From the NCBI GenBank assembly GCA_927911515.1, contig CAKMQH010000242.1:1-6430 (forward strand): a DNA stretch of 6,430 nucleotides, written 5' to 3'. This DNA is from an uncultured Neisseria sp. Lineage in GTDB: Bacteria; Pseudomonadota; Gammaproteobacteria; Burkholderiales; Neisseriaceae. Numbering within the stretch: the first letter of the stretch is position 1; each line of letters opens with the position of its first letter. The position numbers and the translations under genes were made by a program. The notes under the pieces were generated by a model, which saw only the letters and a program-made list of their open reading frames with translations, was not told the origin of the DNA and did no database searches. This document shows positions 1 to 5,690 of this stretch, piece by piece.

Positions 1-39
1 CTTCGTCGCCTTGTCCTGATTTAAATTTAATCCACTATA
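1..39. repeat. Correia repeat element (CREE), truncated by window edge
   Basis: This stretch ends in the Correia terminal sequence AATCCACTATA. It matches positions 2295-2333 of the complete element at 38 of 39 bases (C at 7 against T at 2301). Only the right end is visible; the rest lies outside the window. It sits just beyond the tkt terminator and has the same orientation as the copy upstream of tkt. The 36 bases that follow it (40-75) contain nothing I recognise. Confidence 0.85.
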
Positions 40-75
40 GATTTTTCGTTAAGCCGATTTTGGCAGTTTTGAATG

Positions 76-120
76 AAAAAGGTCTCTGAAAACCTTATCT
101 TCCGTTTTCAGACGACCTTT
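76..120 (-). terminator. tkt transcription terminator made of paired DUS copies
   Basis: Read on the minus strand, 18 bases past the tkt stop codon, AAAGGTCGTCTGAAAAC (120-104) can pair with GTTTTCAGAGACCTTT (93-78) around a 10-base loop, followed by a short run of T. This is the usual Neisseria arrangement of two inverted uptake sequences forming a rho-independent terminator. The distal arm lacks one G relative to a perfect complement, leaving one bulged base in the stem. Confidence 0.75.
107..118 (-). other. DNA uptake sequence, AGGTCGTCTGAA
   Basis: Exact 12-mer on the minus strand, forming the proximal arm of the tkt terminator. DUS are bound by the minor pilin ComP and bias natural transformation toward related DNA. 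The AGGT form is the mucosa-group dialect. Confidence 0.9.
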
Positions 121-137
121 GATGCGATGGTTAATGT

Positions 138-2115
138 TTACAACACTGATTTCACAGTATCGACAACATTGTCCACGGTAAAGCCGAATTCTTTGAACAG
201 CAGTTCGGCAGGGGCGGATTCGCCGAAGCGGTTGAGACCGACGACTGCGCCGTTCAGTCCGACGTATTGTACCAGCCGTCGGCGTGTCCGGCTTCTACTG
301 CAATGCGCGGCAGGCCTTCGGGTAGGACGGCGGCTTTATAGGCGGCGTATTGGCGGTCGAATACGTTTGTGGACGGCATGGAAACGACGCGGACGGCGAT
401 GTTTTGCGCGGCGAGGGTTTTTTGCGCTTCCAAGGCCAGCTCGACTTCTGAGCCGGTAGCAATGATGACGGCTTGGGCGTTGCCTTGGGCTTCGCTGATG
501 ACGTAGCCGCCGCGTTTGATGTCGTTCAATTGTTGTTCGTTGCGTGCTTGGAATTTCAAGTTTTGACGGCTGAAAATCAGGCAGGACGGGTGGTCTTCGG
601 CTTTTGCCGCTTCCGCCCATGCGACCAAGGATTCGGCAGTGTCGCATGGACGCCATACGTCCATGTTCGGAATCAGGCGCAGGGTGGCGGTTTGCTCGAC
701 GGGTTGGTGGGTTGGGCCGTCTTCGCCGAGGCCGATGGAGTCGTGGGTGAAGACGAAGACGGGGTTGATTTTCATCAGTGCCGCCATACGCAGGGCGTTG
801 CGTTCGTATTCGCTGAACATCAGGAAGGTCGCGCCAAACGGTTTGATGCCGCCGTGCAGGGCAAGGCCGTTCATGATGGCGCCCATGCCGAACTCGCGTA
901 CGCCGTAGTGGATGTAGTTGCCGCCTTTGTCGCGGGTAACGGAGACGCTGTTTGACCAGTCGGTCAGGTTGGATGGGGTCAGGTCGGCAGAACCGCCTAC
1001 CAGTTCGGGCAGCTCTTTAGCCAAAATTTCGATGCTGTTTTGGCTGGCTTTGCGGGTAGCGATGGTTTCGGCTTTGGCGCACACTTCTTTCAATGCGGCT
1101 TGAACATATTCATCGAAATTGTCCGGCAGTTTTTTATTCATGCGGCGCGCGAATTCTGCGGCTTCGGCAGGATATTTGGCTTGGTATTGCGCGAACAGTT
1201 CGTTCCATTCGGCTTCCAGTTTCGCGCCTTGTTCTTTCGCGCTCCATGCGTCGTAAATTTCTTGCGGGATTTCAAAGGCGGGGTAAGTCCAGCCCAAATG
1301 TTTGCGTGTGGCTTCGATTTCGTCCGCGCCCAAAGGTGCGCCGTGGGTTTTGTGGCTGCCTTCTTTATTGGCGCTGCCTTTGCCGATTAAGGTTTTGCAG
1401 CAGATGATGGACGGTTTGCCGGTTTCGGCGCGGGCGGCTTCGATAGCGGCTTGAATAGCGGCGGTGTCATGACCATTTACGTTGGGAACGACGTGCCAGC
1501 GTAGCTTTCAAAGCGTTGCGGGATGTTTTCGGTAAACCAGCCGTCCACTTTGCCGTCGATGGAAATATTGTTGTCATCATATAAAACAATCAGTTTGCCC
1601 AAGCCCAAAGTGCCGGCGAGCGAACAGGCTTCGTGCGATACGCCTTCCATCAGACAGCCGTCGCCCATGAAGACGTAGGTGTAGTGATCGACGATGTTCA
1701 AACCGTCTTTATTGAACTCGGCGGCTAGGATTTTTTCCGCCAATGCCATGCCCACCGCGTTGGCAATGCCTTGTCCCAACGGGCCGGTCGTGGTTTCCAC
1801 GCCGTCGGTGTAGCCGTATTCGGGGTGGCCGGGGGTTTTGCTGTGCAGTTGGCGGAAGTTTTTCAGGTCTTCAATGCTCAGGTTGTAGCCGGTCAGGTGC
1901 AGCAGGCTGTACAACAACATGGACGCGTGGCCGTTGGAGAGGACGAAGCGGTCGCGGTTGTAGAATTTGGGGTTGGCAGGGTTGTGGCGCAGGAATTTCG
2001 TCCACAATACTTCCGCCATTTCCGCCATACCCATGGGTGCGCCGGGGTGGCCGGAATTTGCTTTTTGAACGGCATCGGCCGAGAGGAAACGGATTGCGTT
2101 TGCCAGTTGAGACAT
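138..2115 (-). pseudogene. tkt: Transketolase, frameshifted twice
   Basis: Transketolase is the thiamine-diphosphate enzyme that moves two-carbon ketol units in the non-oxidative pentose phosphate pathway; it is cytosolic. ATG at 2115 follows AAAGG (2122-2126) with six bases between. Visible motifs, numbered on the repaired protein: SGH with H23, NGHAS with H63, TGPLGQG at 110-116, the TPP motif GDG 151-153 with NN 182-183, GGSADLTPSN, VREFGMG with catalytic E408, and HDSIGLGEDGPTHQ with H458 and H470. The reading frame breaks twice. One base is missing at 1500/1501 (TACGCTGG where TACGGCTGG is expected, after Y205). Another is missing at 267-268 (TACAATACG where TACAAATACG is expected, after Y616). 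Restoring both gives exactly 660 codons (659 aa), full family length, ending at TAA 140-138. As it stands the first shift stops translation after 212 residues. Everything else looks intact, so sequencing error or very recent mutation is likelier than old decay. Confidence 0.93.
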
Positions 2116-2166
2116 TTTGTACCTTTCTTGTTGTATTGGTTTGAAACGGTAAAGAAAATCCCGCTG

Positions 2167-2195
2167 ATTATCGCCCGATTCGGGCAGGCTTTCAA
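2167..2195 (-). promoter_or_regulatory. tkt promoter with a palindrome between the boxes
   Basis: On the minus strand: -35 TTGAAA (2195-2190), a 17-base spacer, and -10 GATAAT (2172-2167). Both boxes are five of six to consensus. The predicted start near 2160 gives a leader of about 45 bases before the tkt ATG. The spacer contains the perfect palindrome GCCCGA-T-TCGGGC (2173-2185), a possible operator; no regulator can be named from sequence alone. Confidence 0.65.
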
Positions 2196-2209
2196 GGATA
2201 TGGGCGGCT

Positions 2210-2221
2210 TTCAGACGACCT
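2210..2221 (-). other. DNA uptake sequence, AGGTCGTCTGAA
   Basis: Exact 12-mer on the minus strand. It is a single copy, not paired in a hairpin, lying between the tkt promoter and the Correia element. Confidence 0.88.
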
Positions 2222-2226
2222 TTCTG

Positions 2227-2333
2227 TATAGTGGATTAACTTTAAACCAGTACGGCGTTGCCTCGCCTTGCCGTACTATCTGTACTGTCTGCGGCTTCGT
2301 TGCCTTGTCCTGATTTAAATTTAATCCACTATA
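2227..2333. repeat. Correia repeat enclosed element (CREE), complete short form
   Basis: A 107-bp element that begins TATAGTGGATTAA and ends TTAATCCACTATA. Its terminal inverted repeats match at about 24 of 27 positions. The interior carries the familiar Correia core (CAGTACGGCGTTGCC near the left end, GGCTTCGTTGCCTTGTCCTG near the right end). The length fits the internally deleted class that lacks the roughly 50-bp section holding the IHF site. Correia ends can supply outward promoters. Here TTGTCC (2305-2310), 17 bases and ACTATA (2328-2333) point toward ccoG, but the match is weak. The element lies in the divergent tkt/ccoG intergenic region, where it could affect either side. Confidence 0.88.
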
Positions 2334-2404
2334 TATTGATGGGAACACTTTGAATCAGTACGGCGTTGGCTTCGCTTTGTCCTGTTTTAAAAGTTGTCCG
2401 CATA
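2334..2404. repeat. Degenerate second Correia element
   Basis: Directly abutting the intact element is a 71-bp stretch that aligns with it from end to end. Its left part (TCAGTACGGCGTTGGC, 2355-2370) matches the Correia left core, CTTTGTCCTGTTTTAAAA (2375-2392) matches the right arm, and GTCCGCATA is a decayed form of ATCCACTATA. It is shorter than the intact copy through loss of the middle section, and both ends have drifted. It has the same orientation as its neighbour. Confidence 0.6.
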
Positions 2405-2406
2405 AG

Positions 2407-2418
2407 GGGTCGTCTGAA
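2407..2418 (+). other. DNA uptake sequence with one mismatch
   Basis: GGGTCGTCTGAA matches the local uptake sequence at 11 of 12 positions (first base G instead of A). The CGTCTGAA core is intact. Confidence 0.65.
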
Positions 2419-2590
2419 ACAGTCAAGGCAGATGAGATTAACTGTTATTTCGTTTTGAAACAGTAGTTTATAAATTTTTATCGGATATATAGCAATTGGC
2501 TATAAACATAGCGTCATCGGTTATATGCAACTGCTTGAATATCGCCGATTTCAGACTTAGGCAACGGAAAAATCAAAACGGGTGGCATAT

Positions 2591-2611
2591 AAAAGCCAAG
2601 TAGGGCTTTTT
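2591..2611 (+). terminator. Weak terminator-like hairpin ahead of ccoG
   Basis: AAAAGCC (2591-2597) and GGCTTTT (2604-2610) form a perfect seven-base stem around a six-base loop, running into a T tract. No gene precedes it on this strand, so it could end read-through from the Correia region, end a short untranslated transcript, or be chance. The stem has only three GC pairs. In the rest of 2405-2590 I see no gene, only AT-rich sequence with an inverted repeat at 2488-2504. Confidence 0.3.
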
Positions 2612-2638
2612 GCTTTGGTCAAGCTCAAATGATATGAT
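2610..2638 (+). promoter_or_regulatory. Candidate ccoG promoter
   Basis: TTGCTT (2610-2615), a 17-base spacer, and TATGAT (2633-2638). The -10 is five of six to consensus, but the -35 matches only its first three bases. It predicts a start near 2645 and a leader of about 85 bases that includes a DUS. TATAAA at 2648-2653 is an alternative -10 without a good -35. cbb3 assembly genes are often controlled by the oxygen sensor FNR, but I found no convincing FNR box. Confidence 0.35.
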
Positions 2639-2653
2639 TCCGACGCATATAAA

Positions 2654-2665
2654 AGGTCGTCTGAA
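2654..2665 (+). other. DNA uptake sequence, AGGTCGTCTGAA
   Basis: Exact 12-mer on the plus strand, in the expected leader of ccoG, 65 bases before the start codon. No inverted partner is nearby, so it is not a terminator. Confidence 0.88.
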
Positions 2666-2730
2666 AAACCAATCAAACCAGTAATCAGAATAAAAGACCT
2701 GCGCGCAAACACACGAAGGAACACCGAAAA

Positions 2731-4243
2731 ATGTCAACAGAAAACCAAGCCGAAAACGCTGTGTCAGAAGAAAAAAACGCTGCCCCGAAAGAGCAGTCCG
2801 AGAAACCGGCAAAAAACCGCTCCGCCCAAACCCTCGAAACCCAAATCCAGCGTCATCCAAATCCATCCCGAAGGCGAGCGTATCCATCCGAAAAAAGCGG
2901 AAGGGCGGTTCGCCAAATTGCGTATTGCCGCCGTATTGGCGACGCAGTTTGTGTTTTATGTGATTCCGTGGTTCAACTGGAGCGGCCGTCAGGCGGTCAT
3001 TTTCAATATTCCGGACCGACATTTCTTCATTTTCGGACTGTCGCTGGGTATGGGCGACTTGATTTACCTTGCTCTGTTGCTGATGATTTGCGCTTTCGGA
3101 CTGTTTTGGTGGACGACGATTGCCGGACGTTTGTGGTGCGGTTATTCCTGCCCGCAGACTGTTTACACCGAAATCATGTTGTGGATCGACAACTTGGTCG
3201 AAGGCGACCGCAACAAACGCCTGAAGCTGGAAAAATCGCCGTGGAATTTCACTAAAATCCGCATCAAAGCAACTAAAGCCCTGCTGATTTTCCTTGTCTG
3301 CGCGTGGACAGGCATTACCTTTGCGGGCTGGTTTGTCCCGATCCGCCAGTTCATTCCCGACTTGTTTGCCGGAGCGGCGGGCGGCGGCGCAATGTTTGCC
3401 GCAGCGTTTTACGGCTTCATGACCTTCTTCTTTGCCCACGTTATGCGTGAGAAAGTGTGCCTGCATATGTGTCCGTATGCACGCTTCCAAAGCGCGATGT
3501 TCGACAAAGACACGCTGATTATTTCTTATGATACCGAACGCGGCGAACCGCGCGGCGCACGCAAGAAAACTGCTAATAAGGAAGACAGCGGATTGGGCGA
3601 CTGCATCAACTGCACCATGTGCGTACAGGTCTGTCCCGTCGGTATCGATATCCGCGACGGTTTGCAATACCAATGTATCGGCTGTGCGGCGTGTATTGAT
3701 GCCTGCGACGAAATTATGGACAAAATGGGTTATCCGCGCGGCCTGATACGCTATACGACCGAAGGCGCGTTGGAACACGAATATCCTGAAAGCGACATCA
3801 AAAAACGCTTGAAACGTCCGCGTGTAGCGGGATACGGCGCTGTTTTACTGGTAGTCATCATCGCTTTCTTGGTCGGACTTTCGACCCGTAAAATGGTCGA
3901 AGTCGATATTCTGAAAGACCGCGGCGTGATGGTGCGCGAAAACAGCAAAGGTTGGCTGGAAAACGCTTACAATCTGCGCATTATCAACAATAGCGAAAAC
4001 GAACAAGTGATGACTGCGACAGTCAAAGGCTTTGAAGAAATTGCCCTGACCGGACTGCCGGAAGGTGGCGTGAAAATCGCACCGCGCGAAACATTGACCA
4101 TCCCTGTCCAAGTTTCCACCATTCCCGAATATGCAAACAAGGGCAGCCATCCGATTGAGTTTACCTTCACTTATCGCGAAACCGGCAAAGCAGATGGCAA
4201 GCCCATTATCTTGGAAGAAGAAGCAACTTTTATCGGAGAATAA
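2731..4243 (+). pseudogene. ccoG: CcoG/FixG, cbb3 oxidase assembly ferredoxin, frameshifted near the 5' end
   Basis: CcoG is a membrane iron-sulfur protein needed to mature cbb3-type cytochrome oxidase; it is known as a Cu(II) reductase in Rhodobacter. ATG 2731 follows GAAGGA (2715-2720). The frame opening there runs off course at an A6 tract (2811-2816); with five A's the protein is a continuous 503 residues. An internal TTG at 2918 (residue 63) opens the long frame but would lose only the hydrophilic leader. Repaired numbering: hydrophobic segments near 66-82, 106-132, 182-202, 218-237 and 365-382; WCGYSCPQ with C136 and C140; KVCLHMCPYARFQ with C243 and C247; two 4Fe-4S motifs, C291/C294/C297/C301 and C315/C318/C321/C325; then the periplasmic FixG C-terminal domain from about 385. 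It is followed three bases later by ccoH. No ccoI, ccoS or ccoNOQP is present in the window. The body shows no decay, so the extra A may be a base-calling error or slippage. Confidence 0.92.
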
Positions 4244-4246
4244 AAC

Positions 4247-4873
4247 GTGTCCGAGCAAAAACAAGTCAAACCTTGGTACAAACACATTTGGCCGTGGGTG
4301 TTGATGGCGGGTCCTATTTTTGTCGTGATTGCCAGTGTCTCCATGTTCTTTGTCGCCAAAGAACATGCAACCGATTTGGTAACGGACGACTATTACAAAG
4401 ACGGCAAACACATCGACATCCAGCTTCACCGTGATGAAGAGGCGGTGAAGCGTCATATACAGGTGCAAGTGCTGATCAGTCCGGATAAGGATGCGGCCAA
4501 AGTGTTTGTCAGCGGAGAATTCGATCACAAGCAGCCTTTGAATATCCTCTTGATGCACCCGACTAAAAAATCGGAAGACCAAACCGTCAAACTGCGCGCC
4601 GTCAGTACGGAAGCCCAAAACGGCCGTATGGAGTATGAAGCGACTTTCAAACCGCTGCCGCCGACCAACCATTGGTATCTGCGCGTGGAAGACAGTTCAG
4701 GTGTTTGGCGGGTGGAAGACAAATGGATCGTCAGCCAAGGCAATGCGATCAATCTGACCCCTATGGACAAATTGTTTGGTAATACCGATCAGAAATCGAA
4801 AGATTCAGGACAGAGTTTGTTTGACAGGCTCAAAAGGTCGTCTGAAAAATTTCAGACGACCTTCATACTGTAA
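4247..4873 (+). CDS. ccoH: CcoH/FixH family cbb3 oxidase assembly protein
   Basis: FixH/CcoH is a small membrane-anchored protein that stabilises and helps assemble cbb3-type cytochrome oxidase together with CcoG. The start is GTG at 4247, three bases after the ccoG stop, with GGAG (4235-4238) inside the end of ccoG; the pair is almost certainly one operon. The protein has 208 residues: a short cytoplasmic tail, one transmembrane helix at about 15-37 (WPWVLMAGPIFVVIASVSMF), then a polar domain placed outside the inner membrane, with the HWYLRVED...WRVEDKWIV region typical of the family. DDYYKDGKHID follows the helix, as in other FixH proteins. The last 12 or so residues (RSSEKFQTTFIL) are read through the DUS palindrome that serves as the operon terminator. 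That tail is therefore probably not a functional part of the domain; it may be a natural extension or reflect a missed stop. Family assignment is secure; the exact C-terminus is not. Confidence 0.88.
   Translation: MSEQKQVKPWYKHIWPWVLMAGPIFVVIASVSMFFVAKEHATDLVTDDYYKDGKHIDIQLHRDEEAVKRHIQVQVLISPDKDAAKVFVSGEFDHKQPLNILLMHPTKKSEDQTVKLRAVSTEAQNGRMEYEATFKPLPPTNHWYLRVEDSSGVWRVEDKWIVSQGNAINLTPMDKLFGNTDQKSKDSGQSLFDRLKRSSEKFQTTFIL
4835..4846 (+). other. DNA uptake sequence, AGGTCGTCTGAA
   Basis: Exact 12-mer, left arm of the ccoGH terminator; it lies within the ccoH reading frame. Confidence 0.9.
4851..4862 (-). other. DNA uptake sequence, AGGTCGTCTGAA
   Basis: Exact 12-mer on the minus strand, right arm of the ccoGH terminator; also within the ccoH reading frame. 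Confidence 0.9.
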
Positions 4874-4881
4874 GGTTTGTG

Positions 4882-5016
4882 ATGATGTTGATGCCAATAG
4901 AACGGGCAGCGGATGCGGCAGTATCAGTGGTAAACCTAACTGAAATGCCTGCTCAGGCAGAACAACCGTTTTCAGACGACCTCGGTCGCCATGAAAGTAA
5001 CAAGGACAAAATATGA
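4882..5016 (+). CDS. Possible 44-residue ORF coupled to the HExxH gene
   Basis: ATG at 4882 follows AAGG (4872-4875) by six bases and opens a 44-codon frame. It ends in TGA at 5014-5016, overlapping the next gene's ATG as ATGA, a pattern common in translationally coupled genes. The product begins MMLMPIERAADAAVS and ends RHESNKDKI. It has no hydrophobic helix and no motif I know. A DUS (4971-4982) lies inside it and encodes FSDDL, which argues against strong protein-level selection. The next gene also has its own AAGGA ribosome site inside this frame. It could be a real small protein, a leader that couples translation, or a chance frame in a 139-base spacer; I have no homologue in mind. Confidence 0.3.
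   Translation: MMLMPIERAADAAVSVVNLTEMPAQAEQPFSDDLGRHESNKDKI
4971..4982 (-). other. DNA uptake sequence, AGGTCGTCTGAA
   Basis: Exact 12-mer on the minus strand, 30 bases before the HExxH gene; no inverted partner nearby. Confidence 0.88.
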
Positions 5017-5690
5017 GCAAACGCTGGCGCAGGCTGACGGACAATGAAATCAAAATGGCAAAGCTGATTTTTGCCGACAGTATTGATTACGCCCGCGTCA
5101 AAATCTATCGCGGCATTCCTTGTCTGCCAACCATGCAGGTTGCCGTTTCGCCCAATGGGAACATCTATTTCCCGCGTAATAACTGCCCTGACGACTTCGC
5201 CCTCGCGTCCGCTTCCTATCAAATATGGATGATTCATGAATTGACCCATGTTTGGCAGTATCAGCAAGGCTTCAAAACTTGGTTGGGCGGATTGTTTTTG
5301 TTTGTCAGCGGAGGCTATCGCCGGCGTCGTGCCTATCTCTATCCCAAGCTGTCCGATATTTGCCATTTCGGTATGCTGAATATGGAGCAACAGGCGGATT
5401 TGTTGGCGCATTATTACGCGTCGTGTTATCTAAAAGGCAACATATACAACGCCCAAAATCAAACCTTTCAAAGCGTTTTACAGTCATTTATTGACAACCC
5501 GTGCCAAAAAGAATGGCTGCCTCAATGCAGGTTTTATCGAAAAACAAACAGACTTAAGAGATTTTATTGGCTGAAAGATGGTTCGAATACAAGCTTTCAG
5601 ACAGACAAGCAAGTCCGTTATAATAGGCAAATTAACTATCATAAACACATCAAAGGTAAATCATGCCTTGGAACATACCGATTTTTCTGA
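5013..5690 (+). CDS. Uncharacterised protein with HExxH zinc-metallopeptidase motif
   Basis: I do not recognise a named gene. ATG 5013 follows AAGGA (5002-5006) at good spacing. The 225-residue product has no signal peptide. Its core is IHELTHVWQYQQG, giving zinc ligands H75 and H79 and catalytic E76. MEQQADLLAHYY follows about 45 residues later, where E125 (or D129) could be the third ligand, as in gluzincin-type peptidases. A short hydrophobic stretch (WLGGLFLFVSGG) lies between them. Proteins of this outline are sometimes labelled Vgr- or Rhs-related, but there is no secretion-system gene here, so I would not use that name. Substrate and location are unknown. The last 35 or so residues are AT-rich, low-complexity-like sequence (after FYWLKDG) that spans the pgsA promoter and overlaps the pgsA start by 28 bases. 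The true protein may end earlier, with a frame slip near the 3' end hiding its stop. Confidence 0.75.
   Translation: MSKRWRRLTDNEIKMAKLIFADSIDYARVKIYRGIPCLPTMQVAVSPNGNIYFPRNNCPDDFALASASYQIWMIHELTHVWQYQQGFKTWLGGLFLFVSGGYRRRRAYLYPKLSDICHFGMLNMEQQADLLAHYYASCYLKGNIYNAQNQTFQSVLQSFIDNPCQKEWLPQCRFYRKTNRLKRFYWLKDGSNTSFQTDKQVRYNRQINYHKHIKGKSCLGTYRFF
5596..5624 (+). promoter_or_regulatory. pgsA promoter
   Basis: TTCAGA (5596-5601, four of six to consensus), a 17-base spacer, and a perfect TATAAT (5619-5624). The predicted start near 5631 gives a leader of about 30 bases before the pgsA ATG at 5663. It lies inside the 3' part of the upstream reading frame, so pgsA is probably transcribed independently. 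Confidence 0.6.

Larger units (their letters stand above)
4834..4863 (+). terminator. ccoGH terminator, perfect DUS palindrome
   Basis: AAGGTCGTCTGAAA (4834-4847) and its exact complement TTTCAGACGACCTT (4850-4863) are separated by only AA. In practice the A/T-rich centre forms the loop. Only two T's follow, so termination may be moderate. The palindrome lies inside the last codons of ccoH, whose stop is at 4871-4873. Being symmetric, it would act on either strand. Confidence 0.75.

Noticed and set aside
473..1390. Several plus-strand open frames (160, 116 and 104 codons) across tkt
   Set aside because: They are antisense to strongly conserved transketolase sequence; GC-rich codon structure explains the open frames.
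2615..2628. TTGGTcaagCTCAA as an FNR box (consensus TTGAT-N4-ATCAA) for ccoG
   Set aside because: Two mismatches in the ten conserved positions, and the centre is not at -41.5 from either candidate start, so it is not supportable.
2771..2777. A7 tract as the site of the ccoG frameshift
   Set aside because: Removing an A here turns EEKNAAPKEQSEKPAK into an unlikely sequence, while correcting the A6 tract at 2811 keeps a coherent leader.
2573..3778. 401-codon open frame on the minus strand opposite ccoG
   Set aside because: It is a shadow of ccoG: the plus strand carries all CcoG motifs and the antisense translation is biased and unlike any family.
3845..4672. 275-codon minus-strand frame opposite ccoG/ccoH
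   Set aside because: It spans two real plus-strand genes in antisense, with no ribosome site or motif.
5595..5606. TTTCAGACAGAC as a DNA uptake sequence
   Set aside because: It shares only the TTCAGAC part; the remainder does not match the dialect. The same applies to TTTCAGACTTAG near 2549.
5578..5662. ATG 5578 as the start of pgsA
   Set aside because: It keeps the frame open but replaces the conserved MPWNIPIFLTWMRVLLIP helix with unrelated residues and lies upstream of the likely transcription start.
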